Below, piece after piece: positions 7,965 to 14,771 of a stretch of 31,358 nucleotides of DNA. Made by a program: the position numbers and the translations under genes. The stretch's first letter is position 1. Each line of letters opens with the position of its first letter. Source of the DNA: a virus. The stretch lies in IMG/VR virus record IMGVR_UViG_3300036859_000347, positions 1-31,358 of that record; one strand, written 5' to 3'. Below the pieces are notes generated by a model. That model ran no database searches and was not told the origin of the DNA. It saw nothing but the letters and a program-made list of their open reading frames with translations.

Positions 7965-8984
7965 TCAGTAGGTGGCTGCGGCCGTGTTGTTCTTGACGGT
8001 CACCTTGATCGGGGACAGACCCCCGGACGCGCCGGCGTTGGTCGAGTTCATGACGGCCTTCCAGGCGGCGTCGTACCCGACGGCCTCCTCACCGCGGTTG
8101 ATCTTCACGGTTTGGTAAGCGGCGAGCTGGCAGTCGACCTGCAGGTTGCGGTTGTTCGCCAGGGTCAACCCGTTGTCGACGACGATCTGCAGCTGCGGCT
8201 GCGTGTTGTTGATCAGGTAGAGCATCGAGTTCGACTCGTCCGCCGGGGTCGCGAACATCAGCTTGCCCTCAACATCGACCGCACCCCGGAAGATGATGTA
8301 CGGGTTCTGCGAGCCCTGCAGCGTGTACTCCGCCTTCAGCGCCCGCTTGATCGTGACCTCCCACTCGCGGACCGTCTTGACCTGGGTGCCGCCGCCGGCG
8401 ACACCGGCCAGCCCGAGCAGGGTGCGCCACGCCGCGTACGGGGTGTCCGCCGACGTGGCCGGGGTCGGCGCCGCCCCGATGACCGTCGACGGGTACGCCA
8501 GGCCCTTGCCCGAGACCATCACGAGGCTCGACTCGGCGTTGCCCTTCAGCGTCAGCTCGGACAGGCATGCGCCGGGGTAGACGCGGGCGAAGTTCGACGC
8601 CGACGGCGGCCCCTGCCAGTCCACTAGGGTGAGCGACCCGGGCTGCCCGACGCCGGAGTTCAGCAGCGACACGGCGTGCACGTTCGGGGTTGCCCCGGAG
8701 TCGGTGATGTCGCCCAGGATGTTGTTGAGCCAGAACGGGAGCGTGTCGAAGAACGCGGGGCCTTCGAAGGACCACTCGGCGATCCCGACGCCCTGGATCT
8801 CGCCGGCGAGGTTCGCCATCGACCCGCGGAAGCTGGTGTCGTCGAGCTGGGTGTACTTGTCCTCCGGCTCGAACTTGTCGACGGGGATGGTGGCCGTGAT
8901 CGGGGTGACCGCGGTGCCCTGGGTGGTCTCCTTGGCCAGGCCGATGAACTGTTTCGCGCTGGGGTAGACGACGGGGGTGGGCAT
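7965..8984 (-). CDS. Major tail (tube) protein
   Basis: 339 aa, ATG overlapping the preceding stop by one base. It starts MPTPVVYPSAKQFIGLAKET, followed by TQGTAVTPITATIPVDKFEP, a conserved opening of actinophage major tail proteins, and continues with alternating beta strands (EWSFEGPAFFDTLPFWLNN, AESSLVMVSGKGLAYP, TVREWEVTIKRALKAEYTL). The position just before the chaperone pair supports the tail-tube assignment. The C-terminus (SPIKVTVKNNTAAATY) is short, with no Ig-like extension. No membrane segment is present. Confidence 0.9.
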   Translation of the reverse strand: MPTPVVYPSAKQFIGLAKETTQGTAVTPITATIPVDKFEPEDKYTQLDDTSFRGSMANLAGEIQGVGIAEWSFEGPAFFDTLPFWLNNILGDITDSGATPNVHAVSLLNSGVGQPGSLTLVDWQGPPSASNFARVYPGACLSELTLKGNAESSLVMVSGKGLAYPSTVIGAAPTPATSADTPYAAWRTLLGLAGVAGGGTQVKTVREWEVTIKRALKAEYTLQGSQNPYIIFRGAVDVEGKLMFATPADESNSMLYLINNTQPQLQIVVDNGLTLANNRNLQVDCQLAAYQTVKINRGEEAVGYDAAWKAVMNSTNAGASGGLSPIKVTVKNNTAAATY

Positions 8985-9286
8985 CAGGCACCTTCTCCAT
9001 CACGCTGGGCGGCGGCGCGCCTGGTGCGCTTCGCCGGCGCGGGTTCGGGCTGCGGCTCGGCCTGGTCCTCGGGTTCCTCGGGGGGCGCGTCGGGCGGGCG
9101 GTACCCGCGCAGCGCCTCGGCGTAGTTCGCCGCCTCCGTTGCCGCGAGCTGGTCGACGGGCCCGTCATCGACCGCCGGCAGCGCGGCACCGGTGCCGTCG
9201 CCGACCAGCTCGTGCTCCGTGCCGTCGGCCGGCACCTCGACGCCCTCGGCCGGCTCGCCCAGTCCGGGGCTCACGCGCTCGTCCAT
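8984..9286 (-). CDS. Hypothetical acidic Pro-rich protein
   Basis: 100 aa, ATG preceded by an AGGGGA ribosome site. The first two thirds are acidic (Asp/Glu with Gly and Val). The middle has a short helix (ATEAANYAEALRGYRPP), and the end alternates acidic Pro-rich and basic stretches (EPQPEPAPAKRTRRAAAQR). It is probably largely disordered. It sits between tail terminator and major tail protein, where small accessory proteins are common. No family is recognised. Confidence 0.65.
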   Translation of the reverse strand: MDERVSPGLGEPAEGVEVPADGTEHELVGDGTGAALPAVDDGPVDQLAATEAANYAEALRGYRPPDAPPEEPEDQAEPQPEPAPAKRTRRAAAQRDGEGA

Positions 9287-9300
9287 GTTCCCCTGCTTCC

Positions 9301-9834
9301 TTATCCGACCTCGTAGGCGTGCGCCTCGAAGCTGATGACCATGTACGCCTTGGTGGTGCCGTCGACCTGGCCACCCTGCTCGATGTGCCAGGTGATGCGG
9401 CCGTCGCCCTCGCCGACCTGGAAGTTGCCGGTCTCGATCCCGCCGGTACCCAGGGTCGGGTCGGTGCGGATCTTCGCCACGATCGCGTCGCGTAGCGCGT
9501 AGACCGCGTCCTGGCAGTCCTCGACGTACAGGGCCTCGCTCCAAAAAAAGCAGTGGAGCTCCAGGTCGTAGGACACCTTCCGGCGGCCCTGGACCGCGGG
9601 CAGGGCCGCGCGCGGGCCGTCGACACCATCGGGGTTCTGCACGACGATGACGCACCCGGTGGCCGTACCGGCGGGCATGCCCTGGGTGTACTCGGCGAAG
9701 TCCTCCCGGCCGGCCCAGGCCCGGCGGACCACGCCGACGCCGGCGACGGTCGGCGTCCGGTAGGTGTGTAGGGCCGCTACGTACGGGCCGCCGAAGAAGG
9801 TGCAGACGGCGTCGACGACCGCGGCCGCGGTCAC
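9301..9834 (-). CDS. Tail terminator-like protein
   Basis: 177 aa, GTG start in a GTGA overlap with the head-tail adaptor gene. Mixed alpha/beta: an N-terminal helix (AAAVVDAVCTFFGGPYVAAL), then strands with RKVSYDLELHCFFWSEAL, a helix (CQDAVYALRDAIVAKIR), and a final strand segment AYMVISFEAHAYEVG. The strand-helix pattern, a size around 150-180 aa and location between the connector and major tail protein fit the gpU/tail terminator family that caps the tube at the head end. The call is from layout and order; no signature residue decides it. Confidence 0.65.
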   Translation of the reverse strand: MTAAAVVDAVCTFFGGPYVAALHTYRTPTVAGVGVVRRAWAGREDFAEYTQGMPAGTATGCVIVVQNPDGVDGPRAALPAVQGRRKVSYDLELHCFFWSEALYVEDCQDAVYALRDAIVAKIRTDPTLGTGGIETGNFQVGEGDGRITWHIEQGGQVDGTTKAYMVISFEAHAYEVG

Positions 9835-10736
9835 CGCACCGCCCGGTAGGGCCGTAGCAGCCGCATCGCCTTGGCCTGCCACGGGGTGGCGTCCTTCGGG
9901 TTCTTCCCGATGGAGGACTTCACCCGGGCGCCAGGCCAGTTCGAGGAGGAGGTGCCGTAGCGCTGCAGGCCGTCGATGGCGAGGTAGATGGTGGCCAGGT
10001 GCAGGTCCGCGCCGAAGCCGGTGACGCCGGCGCCGATGGGGTGGGCGTTGGCCAGGCCGGCCACGAGGGGGATGGCGGCGGGGGTGAACGGGGTGGTGGC
10101 CTGCCCGGCCCAGGACGGGGCGACGACCACGGACTCCTCCTTGCCGGGCTCCCAGATCCGCAGGGTGTCGCCGGCGTAGATGCCGGTGGGGTTCGACACG
10201 GTGATGGACATAGCGCCCCCGCCCGGCGCGGCTGTGAGGACGGCGTTGGCGTACCCGGCAACGTAGGAACACGTCGTATAAAGCTCCACAGAGGACGGTG
10301 GGGCACCGAACTGCAGGCTGCCCGACCACGACCCGGACGCCCCGGCCAGCTCGACGATGATCTGGCGGCCGTCCTCGATCTGGCACAACGGGTTCGCGAT
10401 CGAGGTGGCCTGCCCGAGCTGGCTGGCGTACGAGTACGCCAGGACGGTGCGCACCGGCGCGTGGCAGGGGTAGAGGAACAGGCGGCCGCGGTTGTCGGCC
10501 CAGTTGCGTCGGGAGTCGACCTGCACGTGAGCCTGGATCGGCTGGTCGCAGATCGACTCCGCGTCCTCGGAGGCCATCAGCAGGATGTTGAGCAGCTCGG
10601 CGTCCTGGTCGCCGGCGACGGTCGATCCAGAGCGCAGGTTCTGCACGTCGATGAACGTGGGGTGGGCCTTGAACGCGGGGACGGTCACGAACGGGATGGC
10701 CAAGATGAGGTCCTGGGCGATGGGCGCGACCGTCAT
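9831..10736 (-). CDS. Head-tail adaptor/connector protein
   Basis: 301 aa. The N-terminal 65 residues (FIDVQNLRSG, then AELLNILLMASEDAESICDQ) form the small helical bundle found in gp6/gp15-like head-to-tail connectors that dock under the portal. The remainder is an unusually long beta-rich region (VSNPTGIYAGDTLRIWEPGK resembles a surface-associated strand pair) ending in helices (LHLATIYLAIDGLQRYG) and a basic tail. The gene follows the capsid block and precedes the tail terminator. A GCGAGGTAG ribosome site lies before the ATG. Confidence 0.72.
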   Translation of the reverse strand: MTVAPIAQDLILAIPFVTVPAFKAHPTFIDVQNLRSGSTVAGDQDAELLNILLMASEDAESICDQPIQAHVQVDSRRNWADNRGRLFLYPCHAPVRTVLAYSYASQLGQATSIANPLCQIEDGRQIIVELAGASGSWSGSLQFGAPPSSVELYTTCSYVAGYANAVLTAAPGGGAMSITVSNPTGIYAGDTLRIWEPGKEESVVVAPSWAGQATTPFTPAAIPLVAGLANAHPIGAGVTGFGADLHLATIYLAIDGLQRYGTSSSNWPGARVKSSIGKNPKDATPWQAKAMRLLRPYRAVR

Positions 10737-10748
10737 CGTCTACCTCGC

Positions 10749-11111
10749 TCAGGCCTTGGCGGCGGCGGCTTTCGTCGCCTTGGCGGGGGTGCTCTTCTTC
10801 GCGGTGCCCGGATCGGTGTCAGCGCCGGTGGTGTCGGCATCCGGGACGACCGCGGTGGTGGTCTCGTCGGTGCGGGCGGCCAGGGCCGCGCGCAGCGTGT
10901 CCTCGTCGACGCCAGCGAGCAGGTCGGCCAGCTGGTCGGCCACCGCCGGTGCCGGCTCCGGCGCGGCGCCCGGGTCGAACACCCAGGAGCCGTGTTCGCA
11001 CGCCCATGAGGTGGTGCTCGGGTCGAGCGGGTTCAGGCCGCAGGTGGTGCACAGGGCGCTCGCGTGGGCCGGGGCGGGGCCGAGCTGCGGGGGCGGGGTC
11101 TTGGTCGTCAT
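10749..11111 (-). CDS. Hypothetical protein with Cys motif and Lys/Ala-rich tail
   Basis: 120 aa, ATG in an ATGA overlap with the upstream gene. Residues about 20-45 contain CTTCGLNPLDP followed by CEHGSWVF, a likely zinc-binding knuckle. A helix (VADQLADLLAGVDEDTLRAA) follows, then a Thr/Asp-rich stretch and a histone-like tail (AKKSTPAKATKAAAAKA). It lies between capsid and connector genes. The basic tail could contact DNA or capsid, but this is inference. Confidence 0.68.
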   Translation of the reverse strand: MTTKTPPPQLGPAPAHASALCTTCGLNPLDPSTTSWACEHGSWVFDPGAAPEPAPAVADQLADLLAGVDEDTLRAALAARTDETTTAVVPDADTTGADTDPGTAKKSTPAKATKAAAAKA

Positions 11112-11377
11112 GGGTTCTCCTTGGTCCCCGCCGTCGACCCGCACGAGCCGCAGCGGCGGAAGTAGTTGCGCCGCCCGCACGGGCAGACGTAGCCGGAAAG
11201 GTGGGCGGTCGGGCCGGCGGCGGTGGCGGGCACGGCTAGGCCTTCGCGGCGCAGGGCGCGCGCGTCGTGCTCGGGGACGTTGATGGTGCCGTCGCGGCGC
11301 TTGTTGTAGGTTCGCAGGCCGTACTGGCCCTGTACCTGTACCGAGTAGGCGCCGTCGAGGGGGATGAGGCGGGCCAA
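11108..11377 (-). CDS. Small zinc-ribbon protein downstream of capsid gene
   Basis: 89 aa from a TTG start at 11377, chosen because a GAGGAG Shine-Dalgarno sequence sits just upstream and the longer frame runs antisense-like through a hairpin. The sequence begins MARLIPLDGAYSVQVQGQYG, then TYNKRRDGTINVPEHDARAL. The end holds CPCG followed by CGSC, a four-Cys zinc ribbon. Similar small proteins with a C-terminal ribbon occur next to actinophage capsid genes, with unknown function. It overlaps the next gene by four bases. Confidence 0.68.
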   Translation of the reverse strand: MARLIPLDGAYSVQVQGQYGLRTYNKRRDGTINVPEHDARALRREGLAVPATAAGPTAHLSGYVCPCGRRNYFRRCGSCGSTAGTKENP

Positions 11378-11397
11378 CGGTGCTCCTCGGGGGATGG

Positions 11398-11436
11398 GCC
11401 AGCGGGCCGCGACCGGTGGGTGCGCGGCCCGCTGGC
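11398..11436 (-). terminator. Strong hairpin after major capsid gene
   Basis: A perfect 14-bp stem (11398-11411 with 11423-11436) around an 11-base loop lies 9 bases after the capsid stop and upstream of the next ribosome site. There is no U tract on either strand, so it may be a partial terminator, an mRNA 3'-end stabiliser or a processing signal that lets capsid mRNA exceed downstream mRNA. Confidence 0.5.
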
Positions 11437-11445
11437 GGTCCTGGA

Positions 11446-13227
11446 TCAGGCGGCCTGGATGCCCACGACCGAGCCGAGCCACGCCGGGGCGTAGCAGACG
11501 AGCGTGCCGAACCAGTACGAGCTGGCCTCGTAGGCGAACTGGTTGACCGGCCAGTCGACGCCCATCATCGGCTGCACGTCGAAGAACTTGAACACGGAGT
11601 CCACATTGGAGTCCGGGATCGGCAGGCTGTCGGAGATGATGAGGCTGTTGCCCTGCGGCAGCCACGGGTGCACTTCCAGGTTCACCTGGTCGCCGGTGAC
11701 CTCGTTGAGGATCGCGGTGGCCAGTGTGCCCAGGGTGTAGCCCGTGATGTCGTCCTGGGCCAGCTTGATCTGGTAGTTCGAGTTCGCCGAGCCCTTGACC
11801 GCGTCGGAGAGCTGCTTGCGGTCGCGGCCCTGCATCATGATGCGGTCCGGGGACGCCTTCACCGCGTCGTAGAGCGACGCGAATGCCTGCTGGTACTCGG
11901 TGCCCGGGTTGGTCGTCGAGAACAGGCCGTTGATCTTGTTGGTGTAGCCGGCGTTCGCCCCGGTGCAGTACGCCAGCACCCCGTCGTACTCGGCCGCCAC
12001 GGCCGAGCCGCCGTCGGCCGCGGTCAGGTTCGCCGTACCACCCGCGCTCAACGGGTACGCCGTCGGCACCGTGCCCGCGGTCTGGATCGTGCCCTGCACG
12101 GTCAGCTTGTTGTAGCCCGACCGGCCGCCGAAGATCGTGCCCGCCGTGGTCGTGTAGAGGAACCGTGAGGCGTCGCCCGGGTCAGCGCCGGCCGCCAGCG
12201 AGATGAACACGCGGGCCCCGGTCGCACCGGCCGGCAGCGTGTACGTCACGTCGATGACCTGACCGGTGGTGTACGCCACCGCACCGGTCGCGGCGGTCGC
12301 CTGGGACACGCCCAGGTCGCCCATCTCCGCGACGACGCGGAAGTACGCGTTCCCGGAACCGTTGGTGATGCCGACCTCGCCGGCGCCCGCGGCGCGCGCC
12401 GCGCCACCCGCACCGGTCGGGGCCGCCAGGATGCCCGCGTAGCCGGCACCCGTGCCGCGGCCGTAGAGGGCGATGCGCTCCTCCATCAGCATCGAGGACC
12501 ACAGCAGCGCGTTGCGCGACAGGGCCCGGATGTCCTGGTAGCCCTGGCCCGCGAACTGCGCCGACCAGTTCACCTCGTCGGACAGGGAGAACTGGACGTA
12601 GAGCACGGTCTGCGAGTCACCCGCGTAGGTGATCTTCGGACCGCGGCCCCAGAACTGGGAGTTCGCCGCACCCGACATCTTGAAGTCGGTCTGCGTCGTG
12701 TCGGTGATGCCGGGCCGGATGACGCCCACACCGCCGGTGCCGGTGCCGGTGAAGCCGGTGATCCGCTTGAACTGGTGGTTCAGGCCGATCCCCCGCGCGC
12801 GCGAGATCCGGTTGCGCAGCGGCGTCGGCCGCGGCGTGAGCATCTTCGCCGGCGCCTCCAGGTCGTAGGCGACCAGACCGGTTGCGACCGGGGACGAGGT
12901 GGTGATGTCCTTGGTCAGGTCCGGGATCTGGGCCTTCGCCGCGTCCAGTGCGGAGGTCAGGGACGCGAGCGCCTCTGGCGCCATCGCTTTGGTGATCTCC
13001 GGGGCCGCGATGGCCTTCGCGAGGATCTCGTGCGGTGTGCGCGGTGCGGCTGCGGCCCCGAAGTCGATCGCCCTGCCCGACACGTGGGGCAGGTTGCCCG
13101 GGCCCACGGTGACCGTCGGCGCGGCGTCGAGCTTGGCCAGGTACTCGTCGTAGCGCTCGGCCTTCTGGGCCGGGCTTAGGGTGGGGTCGGAGAACAGGTC
13201 ATCGACCTTGGGCAGGGTCTTGGTCAC
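11446..13227 (-). CDS. Major capsid protein (HK97 fold)
   Basis: 593 aa, GTG start with an AAGGGG ribosome site. About 110 N-terminal residues are helical (a delta/scaffold-like region). Then comes AYDLEAPAKMLTPRPTPLRN, RISRARGIGLNHQFKRITG, SLSDEVNWSAQFAGQGYQDI and LMEERIALYGRGTGAGYAGI, a pattern common to HK97-type capsid proteins of actinophages. A beta-rich stretch of roughly 90 residues (TGQVIDVTYTLPAG to TVQGTIQTAG) looks like an inserted surface domain. C-terminal P/A-domain segments include MMQGRDRKQLSDAVKG and HPWLPQGNSLIISDSLP. It follows the protease gene. Confidence 0.9.
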   Translation of the reverse strand: MTKTLPKVDDLFSDPTLSPAQKAERYDEYLAKLDAAPTVTVGPGNLPHVSGRAIDFGAAAAPRTPHEILAKAIAAPEITKAMAPEALASLTSALDAAKAQIPDLTKDITTSSPVATGLVAYDLEAPAKMLTPRPTPLRNRISRARGIGLNHQFKRITGFTGTGTGGVGVIRPGITDTTQTDFKMSGAANSQFWGRGPKITYAGDSQTVLYVQFSLSDEVNWSAQFAGQGYQDIRALSRNALLWSSMLMEERIALYGRGTGAGYAGILAAPTGAGGAARAAGAGEVGITNGSGNAYFRVVAEMGDLGVSQATAATGAVAYTTGQVIDVTYTLPAGATGARVFISLAAGADPGDASRFLYTTTAGTIFGGRSGYNKLTVQGTIQTAGTVPTAYPLSAGGTANLTAADGGSAVAAEYDGVLAYCTGANAGYTNKINGLFSTTNPGTEYQQAFASLYDAVKASPDRIMMQGRDRKQLSDAVKGSANSNYQIKLAQDDITGYTLGTLATAILNEVTGDQVNLEVHPWLPQGNSLIISDSLPIPDSNVDSVFKFFDVQPMMGVDWPVNQFAYEASSYWFGTLVCYAPAWLGSVVGIQAA

Positions 13228-13250
13228 AGCGGTCCCCTTCGGGGTGGGGC

Positions 13251-14486
13251 TCAGGCGTCGGCCTTGGCGAGCAGCTCGGCGGCGCGGGCGCGGTACCCGG
13301 CTGCGAGAGCTGGGTCTTCGCGGGAGCGCTCGTCGGCTTTGACCAGGAGTTCGGCGGCCTGGGCGCGCATGGTGAGGGCGTCGGCGGTCCGCGCCTGCGC
13401 TGCCTGGGTGGTCGTGCGCATCGCGACGGGCCCACCGGGCTCAGGCATGGCCAGCGCCTTCGCCACGTCCGCTTTCACGAGCACCAGCTCGTCTCGAAGC
13501 GGCGTTGTGGCCTCTGCGACTGCCGCCTTCACGATAGCAGCGAGCGACGTGGCGTCGACCTTTGTGAGGTCGGGTGTGTCGACGACCGGGGCGGTAGCGG
13601 CCGCGGCCGGCTCCTTCACCGCGGCGTCGGTCTTGGTTGCGTCGGCCATGAAGATGTCTCCTGTCACGCTCAGGGAGTCCGCCACCTCGGCGACCACCGT
13701 CGTGTCGATTTCGGTGCGCTCGTTGGCGATGAAGTACTTCAGCGCCCTCACGGCGTCGAGGAGGCAGCTGATGTCGTACTCGTCGGAGAGCTGCCCGGCG
13801 CTCAGGGAGGTGGCCTCGGAGGCGATGAGGCGGCCGATGCACGCGATCGCGGTCATCGCGTCGGCGACATCGCCGGCGGCGTCGGCCTTGGCCATGTCGG
13901 GCACGAGGACGGCCAGCTCGGCGAGGACGCCCTGGGCCTGGGTGGCGCGCGGGTCCGCGGTCTCGACGACCGCGGGCGTGGCCACCGCGGCAAGGCCTGC
14001 ACCGTCGGCTTTGACCATGGTGAACAGGGTCCGCGGGTTCGACGGCCGGTCGACGAGGCTGACCTCGATGATCGAGCCGCCCACGACCTCACCGTTGGGG
14101 GCGTCGGCCTTCCCGAACGCGATCTGCGGGTCCTTGATGCCGACGGAGAAGCCCTTCAGCACCGCGGGCCGACCGTCGGCGCCGGGCCGGCATTTCACGA
14201 TCGCGACGGGGTCGACGACGCAGGCGGCCAGCAGGTGCGCCCCGCTGCTCTCGTCCTTGGTCAGGCCCACCCCGACGCCGACAGCGCGTTTGGCGTCGTG
14301 CTGCTCGCGGACGTTGCCGCCCTCGGCCAGCCACGCCGGCATGGCCCCGTCGAGCCATTCCTGGTTGAGGCGCTGCTTGTCGCGGTCGACGCCGGCGTCG
14401 GCCGCAGGCCCGTAGACCATGAGGGTGCCGTCGGCTTGTTCCTCGACCTTGGTGATGGGCGCCCACGCGTAGGCGGTGGTGGTCAT
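13251..14486 (-). CDS. Prohead serine protease with scaffold-like C-terminus
   Basis: 411 aa from the ATG at 14486. Longer starts exist in frame but pass through a perfect palindrome, while a GGAAGG ribosome site precedes this one. Residues 8-160 fit the U35 prohead protease: AWAPITKVEEQADG, His in VREQHDAKR (H63), Ser in LKGFSVGIKDP (S114), and acidic EVSLVDRPSNP. The remaining 250 residues are Ala-, Asp- and Lys-rich helices, suitable for a scaffold that the protease digests during capsid maturation. It lies directly before the capsid gene, the standard order. It could also process the portal-MuF-kinase fusion, which is speculation. Confidence 0.85.
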   Translation of the reverse strand: MTTTAYAWAPITKVEEQADGTLMVYGPAADAGVDRDKQRLNQEWLDGAMPAWLAEGGNVREQHDAKRAVGVGVGLTKDESSGAHLLAACVVDPVAIVKCRPGADGRPAVLKGFSVGIKDPQIAFGKADAPNGEVVGGSIIEVSLVDRPSNPRTLFTMVKADGAGLAAVATPAVVETADPRATQAQGVLAELAVLVPDMAKADAAGDVADAMTAIACIGRLIASEATSLSAGQLSDEYDISCLLDAVRALKYFIANERTEIDTTVVAEVADSLSVTGDIFMADATKTDAAVKEPAAAATAPVVDTPDLTKVDATSLAAIVKAAVAEATTPLRDELVLVKADVAKALAMPEPGGPVAMRTTTQAAQARTADALTMRAQAAELLVKADERSREDPALAAGYRARAAELLAKADA

Positions 14487-14515
14487 CGGCTTGTGCCTTC
14501 CCGTGGGCATGGCGA

Positions 14516-14545
14516 AGCGGCCCGTCAGGTACCTGACGGGCCGCT
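14516..14545. other. 30-base perfect palindrome before protease gene
   Basis: Arms of 15 bases meet at a central GGTACC. Folded as RNA it gives a very stable stem with a minimal loop. It lies in the 78-base gap between the 68-aa ORF and the protease start. Neither strand has a U run after the stem, so a classical terminator is not clear. It may act as an attenuator, RNA processing site or protein-binding dyad controlling capsid-module expression. Confidence 0.65.
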
Positions 14546-14564
14546 CCTTCTTCAAAGGGGGCGC

Positions 14565-14771
14565 TTAGGTGGTGACCTCGCGGGTCAGGACGTACCCGTT
14601 GCTCCAGCTGCGAAGCGCCTCGTCCGCGCGCTCCACGCCGAGAGTCTCACGCATGCGCTCGACCGCGCTGCGCGCACGGCCAGTCTCGTAGACCGGGTCC
14701 GTGCCCTCGTCGAGCGTGACCACGTCGAGCACCGTGTCCGGTGCGTCGGCGTGCGCATACTCGATGATCAC
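14565..14771 (-). CDS. Small acidic protein coupled to portal-MuF-kinase gene
   Basis: 68 aa, ATG in an ATGA overlap with the stop of the 1188-aa fusion gene, so the two are translationally coupled. It starts MIIEYAHADAPDTVLDVVTL, then has a helix (RARSAVERMRETLG) and RADEALRSWSNGYVLTREV. There is no zinc, membrane or DNA-binding motif. It is not a recognised head protein family. Its place directly after an effector-like C-terminal kinase domain is the place where partner or immunity proteins of MuF-type toxins are expected, but nothing in the sequence proves that. Confidence 0.75.
   Translation of the reverse strand: MIIEYAHADAPDTVLDVVTLDEGTDPVYETGRARSAVERMRETLGVERADEALRSWSNGYVLTREVTT

Noticed and set aside
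14487-14555. Longer start of the prohead protease
   Set aside because: It would translate through the perfect palindrome with no good ribosome site. The family-like sequence begins at the ATG at 14486.
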